Assembly: GCA_021775855.1 (NCBI GenBank)
Contig: JAJFGZ010000066.1
Coordinates: forward strand, 1 to 59,661
DNA from: Hyphomicrobiales bacterium
GTDB lineage: Bacteria; Pseudomonadota; Alphaproteobacteria; Rhizobiales; NORP267
Direction of reading: 5' to 3'
DNA: 59,661 nucleotides
Numbering within the stretch: the first letter of the stretch is position 1; the number at the start of each line of letters is the position of its first letter. The position numbers and the translations under genes are program-made. Shown in pieces: positions 27,127-35,287 of this stretch. The notes under the pieces are model-generated. The model made no database searches, was not told the origin of the DNA, and saw only the letters and a list, made by a program, of their open reading frames with translations.

Positions 27127-28185
27127 TCAAGCAACATCCAACTTACGCATGCGGTTCTTCAACGAAAATACTGAGCCGGACAGGAAAACATCGAGATACC
27201 TTAGTGCCTGGTAATTTCCGTTCAGTGATATTCTCGGTAGTGCGGTCATATGATCTGCATGCTCTTTGTGGATCACGCCTTTGCGCGTTGTCACGGCAGT
27301 CGTGAACCCGGCGGCACGGGCAATCTCGAATTCCCTGGCTCCTGCCGACCCTGGATCCCCATACGGAAAACTGAAATGGCGAGGCATCTCGCCGGTATAG
27401 GAGGAGATGATCTCTGCGCTGTTGATCATCTCGTTTCTGGCTTCGTCTTCGGTCAATTTTGCCAAAGCGTAATGATTGACCGTATGTGCCCCAATCGTCA
27501 CCAAAGGATCGCGTGCCAGGTCGTGGATTTCATCCCAGCTCATGACTAGCTCTTCGCACATGGCGGCAAGGTCCACGTCGTACCTCGAACTGAGATCGCG
27601 GATAAATTCACGTTGCTTGGCGTTCGACAATTTGCGAAGCCACCAGTATATCCTCGCCCAAACCTGATGCTTCTCGGTCAATGATGTAGATGGCAGATGG
27701 AGTTGCTCGCCATCAATACGAAGGCCGATAAAGTTGCATTTGGTGATCACGCGTTCAAGCGCGATCCACCATAACTCTCCGACCCGGTCCGGGTAACTCG
27801 TCGCCACATAAATTGCAAACGGTGCGTCATAGGCTTTCAGGATGGGGTACGCATTCTCCAGATTGTCCCGGTACCCGTCATCGAAAGTCAGGCTGACAAA
27901 GGGCTGCTCGGGGTCAGAACTGATGATGCGCCGATAGGCTTCGTCGAGGGATACGATGTCGTACCCTTTTTTGCGGATATTGATCACCACCGCTTCGAGA
28001 AATTCCGGTGTTATTTCTAATATCCCATTGGGCGCAAAGCTCTTTTTCTCTTTTGGCAACACGTGATGCATAGTCAAAATGGCACCAAGCCCGCAACAAA
28101 ACGGGCGCATCATCACATGGCCACCAGTGAAATAGATCGCGTCCAGTCCAGCTTTAATTAGAGTTGTCTTAACCATTCGGCCCAT
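27127..28185 (-). CDS. Polysaccharide deacetylase family protein (NodB domain)
   Basis: The 352-residue protein is a carbohydrate esterase 4 deacetylase that probably removes N-acetyl groups from a polysaccharide or its lipid-linked repeat. It has the early GAILTMHHVLP segment, motif 1 TFDDGYRDN with catalytic and metal Asp residues (about 108-116), motif 2 GAHTVNH with the metal His pair and motif 3 FPYGDPGS. No signal peptide is evident, which favours action in the cytosol before export. It is divergent from the FemAB-type gene and forms the left edge of the polysaccharide locus; it converges with DUF2842, with 12 bases between them. Confidence 0.92.
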   Translation of the reverse strand: MGRMVKTTLIKAGLDAIYFTGGHVMMRPFCCGLGAILTMHHVLPKEKKSFAPNGILEITPEFLEAVVINIRKKGYDIVSLDEAYRRIISSDPEQPFVSLTFDDGYRDNLENAYPILKAYDAPFAIYVATSYPDRVGELWWIALERVITKCNFIGLRIDGEQLHLPSTSLTEKHQVWARIYWWLRKLSNAKQREFIRDLSSRYDVDLAAMCEELVMSWDEIHDLARDPLVTIGAHTVNHYALAKLTEDEARNEMINSAEIISSYTGEMPRHFSFPYGDPGSAGAREFEIARAAGFTTAVTTRKGVIHKEHADHMTALPRISLNGNYQALRYLDVFLSGSVFSLKNRMRKLDVA

Positions 28186-28293
28186 AACCGGTTTCGGAAA
28201 TTGCTATTCTCAGTCTGCCAATACTTTTTTGACAATTCGTTGCCATAATTGCGGCCAGTTCATTATTTTTGTGTAAATGAGATATCGAGGCTC

Positions 28294-29523
28294 ATGCCAG
28301 TCATTTTGCAAGAGCCATTGGCACGGAATACCGTCCAGCTGTCTGATTCACTGCCATTGGTTGAGACCTGCCAGCTCGAAGAACTTGGCCTTGATATCAG
28401 GGTAACCGAGACCCTTGGCGATATCGAAAAAATCTGGCGCAATCTTGAAAGCAAGGTAGCGATTTCATGCTACCAGCGTTTTGACTTTGTTGAAGCCTGG
28501 TTCCTTCATCTGGGTTTACGAAAAGGATTCCGGCCGTTTTTCATTTCTGGATTTGAACGGGAGAATAATATTGCATTTCTCTGGCCTTTCGCGTTCCAGA
28601 AAACCAGGTTGGGTACGCACCTGGTTTGGCCGGGTGAAAAACACGCCAACTACAATATGGGCCTAACCAGGCCGGAATGGATCCCCTCATTGAATGGCGA
28701 GGTCATCCGCCAAATATTCGAGACAGCACGCAAAACCAAGCCTTTCGATGCGGTTCACTTGCTAAACCAACCGGAAATCTGGGAAACGCGGCGAAATCCC
28801 TTCCTTCTTTTCAAACGGAATTTTTCACCGAGTTTCGCCTATTGGGCAGATTTTTCAGATGGATTCGACGCCTATATTCTAGCCAACAGGAGCAAACGTG
28901 CCCGCAAAAGGTTGCGTTGGCAGGAACGCCGCCTCAAGGAAGTAGGCGAATTGACAGTTGAACGGGCAACAAGCCCAAAGACAATCAAACAGTTTCTCGA
29001 TGCCCACTTTGAGCAGCGCAAGCTAAGATTCGGGCAACTCGGCAAATGGGACAGCCTGCGCGAGGACGGCGCCAGAGAATTCCTGACCGATCTCGCCCAC
29101 CGGCAACCCGGGTCCGCAAGACCTCCGTTGGAATTGTACGCTCTCCTAATCGATGGGGAAGTCTATTCAGTCTATGGGGGCGCAGTCGCGGGGAGACGTT
29201 TTTCAGCCTTCTTCAATTCCATCAACACCGGGCCTGCCAGTCGCTTCAGTGCTGGCGGAACACTACTCCACAACCTTTTGCGCAGCTGTGCGGAGAGGAA
29301 TATTACGTCCCTGGACCTTGGTATCGGAGAGGCCGACTACAAACGCAAATGGTGCAACCGAACCGATATCCTGTTTGACGCCTATCTTGGCTTCACATTC
29401 AGAGGAAAGCTATCGTGTTTGGGACTGACTATTTTGCGGCGATTGAAACGGGTTGTCAAAAGTTACCCACGGCTTTTGTATTTCGCCCAGAGGTTTCAGG
29501 CAATTTCACATTTCAGGGGATAG
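28294..29523 (+). CDS. FemAB/CelD-type GNAT N-acyltransferase
   Basis: The 409-residue protein belongs to the Acetyltransf_6 group (CelD/BcsL, FemAB-like). It has an N-terminal half with EKIWRNLESKVAISCYQRFDF and HANYNMGL. The GNAT core runs from residue about 195, with RARKRLRWQERRLKE, FLDAHFEQRKLRFG, LYALLIDGEVYSVYGG and a C-terminal DLGIGEADYKRKWCN. Such proteins acylate amino sugars of exopolysaccharides; Caulobacter HfsK is an example. ATG 28294 has GAGG five to six bases upstream; a TTG at 28249 is an unlikely alternative. Paired with the deacetylase, it may re-acylate freed amines. Confidence 0.87.
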   Translation: MPVILQEPLARNTVQLSDSLPLVETCQLEELGLDIRVTETLGDIEKIWRNLESKVAISCYQRFDFVEAWFLHLGLRKGFRPFFISGFERENNIAFLWPFAFQKTRLGTHLVWPGEKHANYNMGLTRPEWIPSLNGEVIRQIFETARKTKPFDAVHLLNQPEIWETRRNPFLLFKRNFSPSFAYWADFSDGFDAYILANRSKRARKRLRWQERRLKEVGELTVERATSPKTIKQFLDAHFEQRKLRFGQLGKWDSLREDGAREFLTDLAHRQPGSARPPLELYALLIDGEVYSVYGGAVAGRRFSAFFNSINTGPASRFSAGGTLLHNLLRSCAERNITSLDLGIGEADYKRKWCNRTDILFDAYLGFTFRGKLSCLGLTILRRLKRVVKSYPRLLYFAQRFQAISHFRG

Positions 29524-29544
29524 CGACCGCGAACGCGGTAGCAT

Positions 29545-31749
29545 TCAGGCAGATTCCAGAATGGCTTCCCGAAGACCGGGCGCGGGATCTTTTTGCGCGA
29601 TCTCCGGTTCGGCTCCGATCACTCCCATTGGCTGGCGATCGTAATCCGTCAACACATCGCGGGATCGCTCAACCAACCTATGTCCACCGGGCAATGTATC
29701 CTGAACAATGACTGCGCAATCGCATCGTGCCGCGAGTATCTGGGTTTCAGAGGCCAGCAAAACTGGTGGGCCATCAATTACAATAAAGTCGTATGTTCCC
29801 TCCAGCGCATCCAGCACCTGTTCAAGCCTGTCCTGGCGGATCATGCGGCTTGGGTCCGATAAATGTGTTCCGGCCGAAATAATATGGATCCTGGATTCGG
29901 GATCACGCTGAAGAACATGAACAAATTCATGGGTTTCCGCCAAAAGATCGGAAAACCCCGGGGCAGTTTTGAGACCAGTCTGCGTAGCAACACGAGACGC
30001 CCGCATATTGCCGTCGATCAATACAATCTTGTGGCCGTCCTGTGCCAACCCGCGTGCAATATTGAGCGCTGAATAATTGTCCGGGTTTTGTCGCTGCGGC
30101 GAGCAGACAATTATGCGTGATGCTTCATCCGATATGCCCATCTCGTAGATTGCAGCGATCGTTGGCTGGACCGCGCCGGAAACAGCTTGGGTCGAATGCG
30201 GTCTCACAATGCTGATGGGCTGTTCCAGATGCTGATCATCATGGACCACCGGTTCAACCGACGGATGAAAATCAACGGGTTCAGGAAGCGGCTGTCGGGA
30301 TCTTACATGACTGGTATTTATAGATGCTCCTGCCTTCACCAGTTCGGTTGAAATGATAATTGCAATGGCCAGAAGCGCGGATCCTATGGTCGTGACCAAT
30401 AAAATTGGAACGGTCCTCGGAAAGGATGGATCAGTAGATGCAGCAGCACGGGAAATAATACGCGCTTGGACAGGCAACGCAGTGAGCTGCTGCTGGGCAG
30501 AGGCTTCACGGTATTTCGCAAGGAACGATTCGAGCAGTTCGCGCTGCGCGGTCGCTTCGCGCTCAAGTGCACGCAGTTCGACTTCAGCACCGCCATTCTG
30601 CCCTGCATCCTGACTGAGCGAATTCAGGCTTGCCCGCAGCGCGTTTTCTCGTGCACCTGCAATGCTTGCTTCATTCTGCAATCCTTCGACAACTTTTTCG
30701 GCTTCGCTGCGGATTTGCCGGCGCAAATCGGTAATTTCCGCGTTCAATTGCATCATCTGCGGGTGCGATGGCAGGAGTGTCGCGTTCAACTGCGCGATTT
30801 GTCGACGCAGTGTAACCATCTGCTCCTGAAGCCGTTGGATCAATGGTGAATTGAGGACATCGGACGCACTATCAAGATTGCCACCGGCGCGGAGCATCTC
30901 ACCGATCATCTGGGCGCGGGCCTGGGATTCGGCCCTGGCCGTCCGTGCCAAGATTAATTGCGTGTTGAGTTCCGACAATTGCTGACTGGACAATGTTGCG
31001 TTGCCCGCACCGAGCAACAGGCCGTTGCTGCTACGATAGCTCGCAACTCTCGCTTCGGCCAACTCGACCTTGTTTCTCAATTGATCAATCTGTTCTTCCA
31101 GCCACACAGCAGCATCATTTGTCGATTGTTGTCGGGCTGTTCGAAGAGTTTCGATATAGCGATCGACCACGCCGTTGGCAATGTCTGCGGCCAGACGCGG
31201 ATCAGTCGATGTGAAGTTGACGGCAATGACCCGTGAATCGCTCACCCGTGTAACGACCAGCCGGTCAAAATACGCATTAATTACATTCTCTTCGGCTGTC
31301 AGATCTCTCGGATCATGCGAAAGGCCGATCATACCCATAAGGCGCTGGAATATTCCGCCGACCGGTCCACTTGGTGAAAATTCAGATTTTTCAGGCAAGT
31401 CCAACTGCAAAGTTACATCGCGCGCAAGATCGCGCGAGAGCAGAAGTTGTTCGTGGCTACCGATCGCAAGACTGTCTGGGGTAACCTCCTGCCCGTTTTC
31501 CTGCTGAGGCCGGGAAAAAGTTGATTGAGGCGTATTGACCAGGATCTGCGCTGTCGATGTATACCGGGATTTTGTCGAGGTCAGGATGGCCAGCGTGCTG
31601 AGAAACACGATCAGAACGGGTAGAATGATAAAAAGTTTTCGGTTCCAAAGAGCCGCGATGAGAGAGGCCAGCGATATTTCATCGCCAGTTCCCTCGGTAT
31701 CTTGCCGGTTTGTCTCGATAGGGTGAGACGTCGCAGAAAATGAGTTCAT
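29545..31749 (-). CDS. GumC/Wzc-like polysaccharide chain-length protein with degenerate kinase domain
   Basis: The 734-residue inner-membrane protein controls export and chain length of the polysaccharide. Residues about 24-180 are a Wzz domain with helix 1 at 39-57. Residues 210-430 form long coiled coils including a GNVR-type region with LPSHPQM, and helix 2 is at 448-468. Residues 525-734 are a tyrosine-autokinase-like domain. Walker A' (KIVLIDGNMR, 574-583) and Walker B (FIVIDGPP, 655-662) are recognisable, but the P-loop position reads SPQRQNPDNYSAL (550-562) without a GK[ST], and there is no C-terminal tyrosine cluster. It is therefore probably kinase-dead. It is divergent from the export lipoprotein gene. 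Confidence 0.93.
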   Translation of the reverse strand: MNSFSATSHPIETNRQDTEGTGDEISLASLIAALWNRKLFIILPVLIVFLSTLAILTSTKSRYTSTAQILVNTPQSTFSRPQQENGQEVTPDSLAIGSHEQLLLSRDLARDVTLQLDLPEKSEFSPSGPVGGIFQRLMGMIGLSHDPRDLTAEENVINAYFDRLVVTRVSDSRVIAVNFTSTDPRLAADIANGVVDRYIETLRTARQQSTNDAAVWLEEQIDQLRNKVELAEARVASYRSSNGLLLGAGNATLSSQQLSELNTQLILARTARAESQARAQMIGEMLRAGGNLDSASDVLNSPLIQRLQEQMVTLRRQIAQLNATLLPSHPQMMQLNAEITDLRRQIRSEAEKVVEGLQNEASIAGARENALRASLNSLSQDAGQNGGAEVELRALEREATAQRELLESFLAKYREASAQQQLTALPVQARIISRAAASTDPSFPRTVPILLVTTIGSALLAIAIIISTELVKAGASINTSHVRSRQPLPEPVDFHPSVEPVVHDDQHLEQPISIVRPHSTQAVSGAVQPTIAAIYEMGISDEASRIIVCSPQRQNPDNYSALNIARGLAQDGHKIVLIDGNMRASRVATQTGLKTAPGFSDLLAETHEFVHVLQRDPESRIHIISAGTHLSDPSRMIRQDRLEQVLDALEGTYDFIVIDGPPVLLASETQILAARCDCAVIVQDTLPGGHRLVERSRDVLTDYDRQPMGVIGAEPEIAQKDPAPGLREAILESA

Positions 31750-31766
31750 CGGTCGGCCTGATTCTG

Positions 31767-31852
31767 TTGGTTAACGCAAGTACAGCCTTTTGCGGTAACC
31801 AACTGGTTAACAGTTGGCGAATTAGCCATGTCGGACAGAAATTATTAACCAA
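31767..31852. promoter_or_regulatory. Four TTGGTTA-type boxes in the divergent polysaccharide promoter region
   Basis: Nine-mers fitting YTGGTTAMY occur at 31767-31775 (+, TTGGTTAAC), 31794-31802 (-, TTGGTTACC), 31803-31811 (+, CTGGTTAAC) and 31844-31852 (-, TTGGTTAAT). The middle pair forms the inverted repeat CCAACTG-GTTAA-CAGTTGG (31799-31817). They fill the 155-base gap between the gumC-like and wza-like starts and look like operators for a locus regulator, which is inference. Confidence 0.45.
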
Positions 31853-31904
31853 GATCGTGTCAAATCGAACGTGATGTAACCGATAGTCAGAAACGGCGAT
31901 TCCA

Positions 31905-32465
31905 ATGAGTATGCGTATTTGGTTGTTAAGTGCCCTGATGAGTTTCACGCTCACGGCCTGTGCTTCGGACCCAGGCCCTTCACGAGCTTTCAATAATAGT
32001 CTGGCTAGCGCCTACCAACTTGACAGCGGCGATCAGCTGCGTGTCGTGGTGTTTGGCCAGACCGACCTGTCCAATACCTATTCCGTCGATGGCGGTGGCA
32101 ACGTTGCCTTCCCCCTCGTCGGCGCGGTACAGGCGCGCGGCCTGACCATTCGCGAATTCGAACACCAACTTGGCGCCAAGCTTGGCGCCCGGTATCTCCG
32201 CAACCCTGATGTTACCGTCGAAGTTGCCCAATACAGGCCATTCTTCATTCTCGGTGAAGTCCAGAATCCTGGACAATTTCCCTTTGTTGCCGGCATGACA
32301 ATCCAGACCGCAGCGGCGATCGCGGGTGGGTACACCAGCCGGGCCAAAACGCAATCCGCGGACATTAGCCGCCAGATATCGGGCCGGATCATTACAAACA
32401 ACGTTTTGTCAGGTCACCCGGTAAACCCTGGCGATACGATTACCGTCCGCGAACGTTTGTTCTAG
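31905..32465 (+). CDS. Short Wza-like polysaccharide export lipoprotein (OPX)
   Basis: This 186-residue lipoprotein has a type II signal peptide with lipobox LTAC (Cys19). The mature part holds a Poly_export domain (YQLDSGDQLRVVVFGQTDLS to about residue 110) and one SLBB domain (PFFILGEVQNPGQFPF onward), and ends at ITVRERLF. It lacks the long C-terminal region that forms the helical outer-membrane pore of E. coli Wza, so it is a short OPX protein and would need another outer-membrane partner. It starts the rightward genes of the locus; the glycosyltransferase gene follows after 18 bases. Confidence 0.92.
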   Translation: MSMRIWLLSALMSFTLTACASDPGPSRAFNNSLASAYQLDSGDQLRVVVFGQTDLSNTYSVDGGGNVAFPLVGAVQARGLTIREFEHQLGAKLGARYLRNPDVTVEVAQYRPFFILGEVQNPGQFPFVAGMTIQTAAAIAGGYTSRAKTQSADISRQISGRIITNNVLSGHPVNPGDTITVRERLF

Positions 32466-32483
32466 CAGCGGCGCCGGAACACC

Positions 32484-33602
32484 ATGCCGGTTCTCAAAAT
32501 TATGCAATGCCTGCGCGCGCCGGTGGGCGGTCTGTTTCGCCACGTTTGCGATCTGACAAATATACTCGCCGACGCGGGGCACGACGTGGGCATCGTTTGC
32601 GATGCTGCGACCGGCGGAGCGACAGCAGATCAGGCCCTCGAACAAATCGAAGAAAAGTGCCGACTGGGAATTTACCGGATCCCCATGGGCCGTATGCCCG
32701 GCCTGTCCGATCTGTCCGCAATAAGAATCGTGTCCAGGGTCGCGCGAGATTGGAATGTTGACATCATGCACGGACACGGCGCCAAGGGTGGTGCCTATGT
32801 TAGACTTGCAAAATCCGAACGGCCAATCCCGCCAAAACGAATTTACACTCCACATGGCGGAAGTCTGCACTATTCCAAGGCAAAACCTGTCGGCGCGGTC
32901 TTTTTGATGCTCGAGAGATACCTGATGTCGCGGACCGACGGGATCATATTCGAAAGTGCCTATGCACGAACCACCTATGCTGCCCATGTGGGCGAATTGC
33001 GTTGTCCGAGCATTGTTGTCCATAACGGTGTGCTTGAGAGCGAATTCGCACAGGTAAAACTGCAACCTTCCCCGGATGATTTCGTTTTTGTCGGTGAATT
33101 ACGAACACTGAAAGGCGTCCCGATTCTCCTGGAGGCAATCCACCACTTGAAAGAATCCGGCGTGCAAGTCAGCGCTACGATTGTGGGGTATGGGCCTGAC
33201 GGGGACGAATTTGTCAGGATGTCTAAGACCCTCGGGATTGACAATTCCGTCACTTTCGCAGGCGCGATGCCGGCCCGCGATGCCTTCGCGCTTGGCCGGA
33301 TTTTGGTTGTACCCTCCCTCAAGGAATCTCTCCCCTACATCGTATTGGAAGCAGGCGCGGCCGGCCTACCTGTAATTACGACAAATGTCGGTGGCGTGCC
33401 CGAGATTTTTGGACCCCTTCAGAATGAACTCGTCGAGGCGGGCAATGCAAAAAGCCTGGCCAATAAAATGTCCGAGCACCTAACCTTCGCAGACCATCGC
33501 GACCAGATCAGTACACATCTAAAATCCAGGATCAGGCGGGAATTTTCTGCCCAGCAGATGGGTGAGGATATTCTCAAATTCTACCGCCGGACCGGGAATT
33601 GA
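32484..33602 (+). CDS. Glycosyltransferase family 4 protein
   Basis: A 372-residue GT-B-fold retaining glycosyltransferase of the GT4 kind. The N-terminal domain starts KIMQCLRAPVGGLFRHVCDL, and the C-terminal domain has FVGELRTLKGVPILLEA and the sugar-nucleotide signature PSLKESLPYIVLEAGAAGLPV with the conserved Glu residues. It probably adds a sugar to the undecaprenyl-linked repeat on the inner face of the membrane. It is the only dedicated glycosyltransferase in the locus. It lies 18 bases after the export lipoprotein gene and 109 bases before the initiating transferase gene. Confidence 0.93.
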   Translation: MPVLKIMQCLRAPVGGLFRHVCDLTNILADAGHDVGIVCDAATGGATADQALEQIEEKCRLGIYRIPMGRMPGLSDLSAIRIVSRVARDWNVDIMHGHGAKGGAYVRLAKSERPIPPKRIYTPHGGSLHYSKAKPVGAVFLMLERYLMSRTDGIIFESAYARTTYAAHVGELRCPSIVVHNGVLESEFAQVKLQPSPDDFVFVGELRTLKGVPILLEAIHHLKESGVQVSATIVGYGPDGDEFVRMSKTLGIDNSVTFAGAMPARDAFALGRILVVPSLKESLPYIVLEAGAAGLPVITTNVGGVPEIFGPLQNELVEAGNAKSLANKMSEHLTFADHRDQISTHLKSRIRREFSAQQMGEDILKFYRRTGN

Positions 33603-33711
33603 TACTCGGGCGAATTCTACCCTCGCAATGATCCGTTGAACGCCGGTTCATTAAGGAAATTTATAGGGATTGCCCGTAAATTCGGGGCAGTTGTCAAGGG
33701 TTTGTGTGTAA

Positions 33712-35277
33712 ATGAGTCACAGCGAAGATCATCAAGGCGATACGGCTGGACGTATCCTTGCAGCCAGCATATCCAACGCCGAACAATTTACCGGCAAAAG
33801 GGGTGCAGCTGAGGCACCGCGACTAAGTAAACTTGCGCGCAAAATTGCTGATCAAGAAGTCGCCGACGCAATCTCTCCGGTGGTGGTTACCGGGTTGGTG
33901 CGAATTTTCGAATTTCTTTTGATCATAGGCACCGGCATGGGTGTCTATTTTGCCTATGTATTTCCGCAAGATCCCACAAATGTCTGGTTGTATACGATCA
34001 CCGCGTCCGTCACTTCGTCGGTATCCGTGATCGTTTTCCAGGTGTTCGATCTGTACAATCTGCAATCCTTGCGCGGTTACCTGGTTCAGGCTGGGCGCCT
34101 TGGTGCTGCCTGGACGATTACCTTGGCGCTGGCGCTCGCAGGCGTATTCTTTACGAAAATCACCGGCGAATTTTCCCGCGTATGGCTTCTTGGCTGGTAC
34201 CTTGTCGGGTTCGTCCTCCTAATTCTGGGACGGATGACAGTCGCGGCCTTTATCCGGCATTGGACAAAACAGGGCCGATTGGAGCGTCGGGCAGTTATTG
34301 TCGGGGGCGGAGAAAATGGTACCAACCTGATCCAGGCTCTAAATAGTACAAAAGACAATGATATCCGGATTTGTGGCGTATTCGACGATCGCTCTGACGA
34401 TCGTTCGCCGCCTAACGTCGCGGGTTTTCCAAAATTGGGCACTGTGAGTGAGTTGGTCGAGTTTGGCCGGCAGACCCGGATCGACCTTCTCATCGTGTCG
34501 ATCCCCGTGAGCGCAGAGAAACGTGTTCTCGAATTGCTCAAGAAACTGTGGGTGCTCCCGGTCGATATCCGGCTTTCCGCCCATACCAACAAGCTTCGTT
34601 TCCGACCGCGGTCTTACTCGTATATTGGCAACGTCCCGTTTTTGGATATTTTTGATAAGCCTTTGGCGGACTGGGACTATGTGATGAAGGCCCTGTTCGA
34701 TCGCGTGATCGGCGGCATCCTTCTCGTTGCACTGCTCCCGGTTATGGCAGCGGTAGCAATCGCAGTTAAGCTCGATTCTCCCGGCCCCGCATTTTTCCGC
34801 CAAAAGCGCTATGGTTTCAACAACGAGCTGATCGAGATATTCAAATTCCGCTCCATGCACGTCAACCAGAGCGATGCCAACGCGACCACGCTGGTAACCA
34901 AGAATGACGCCCGGGTGACCAAGATCGGTCGATTTATCCGCAGAACCAGCCTCGATGAATTACCGCAGCTGATCAATGTGGTCGTCCATGGTGATCTGTC
35001 GCTGGTTGGGCCCCGTCCCCACGCGATCCACGCCAAAGCCAAAGACCATCTCTATAACAACGTTGTGGATGGATATTTCGCCCGCCATCGCGTCAAACCC
35101 GGAATTACCGGTTGGGCACAAGTCAACGGCTGGCGCGGCGAAACGGATACGGAAGAGAAAATCCAGCGCCGCGTTGAACACGATCTCTACTATATTGAGA
35201 ACTGGTCACTGCTGTTTGATTTCCACATTCTGGCAATGACACCGTTCTCCCTGCTCAATACCGAAAACGCTTATTGA
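33712..35277 (+). CDS. Undecaprenyl-phosphate sugar phosphotransferase (PHPT, WbaP/HfsE type)
   Basis: The 521-residue enzyme moves a sugar-1-phosphate, often glucose, from UDP-sugar to undecaprenyl phosphate and so starts the repeat unit. Residues about 60-180 hold four to five membrane helices. Residues 195-300 form a Rossmann-like middle domain (VIVGGGENGTNLIQALN). The catalytic C-terminal sugar-transferase domain begins at DRVIGGILLVALLPV and includes SPGPAFFRQKRYG, EIFKFRSMHVN, RTSLDELPQLINV and LVGPRPHA. The gene precedes the Wzy-like gene by 10 bases. Confidence 0.95.
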   Translation: MSHSEDHQGDTAGRILAASISNAEQFTGKRGAAEAPRLSKLARKIADQEVADAISPVVVTGLVRIFEFLLIIGTGMGVYFAYVFPQDPTNVWLYTITASVTSSVSVIVFQVFDLYNLQSLRGYLVQAGRLGAAWTITLALALAGVFFTKITGEFSRVWLLGWYLVGFVLLILGRMTVAAFIRHWTKQGRLERRAVIVGGGENGTNLIQALNSTKDNDIRICGVFDDRSDDRSPPNVAGFPKLGTVSELVEFGRQTRIDLLIVSIPVSAEKRVLELLKKLWVLPVDIRLSAHTNKLRFRPRSYSYIGNVPFLDIFDKPLADWDYVMKALFDRVIGGILLVALLPVMAAVAIAVKLDSPGPAFFRQKRYGFNNELIEIFKFRSMHVNQSDANATTLVTKNDARVTKIGRFIRRTSLDELPQLINVVVHGDLSLVGPRPHAIHAKAKDHLYNNVVDGYFARHRVKPGITGWAQVNGWRGETDTEEKIQRRVEHDLYYIENWSLLFDFHILAMTPFSLLNTENAY

Positions 35278-35287
35278 GGTCTGTGGG

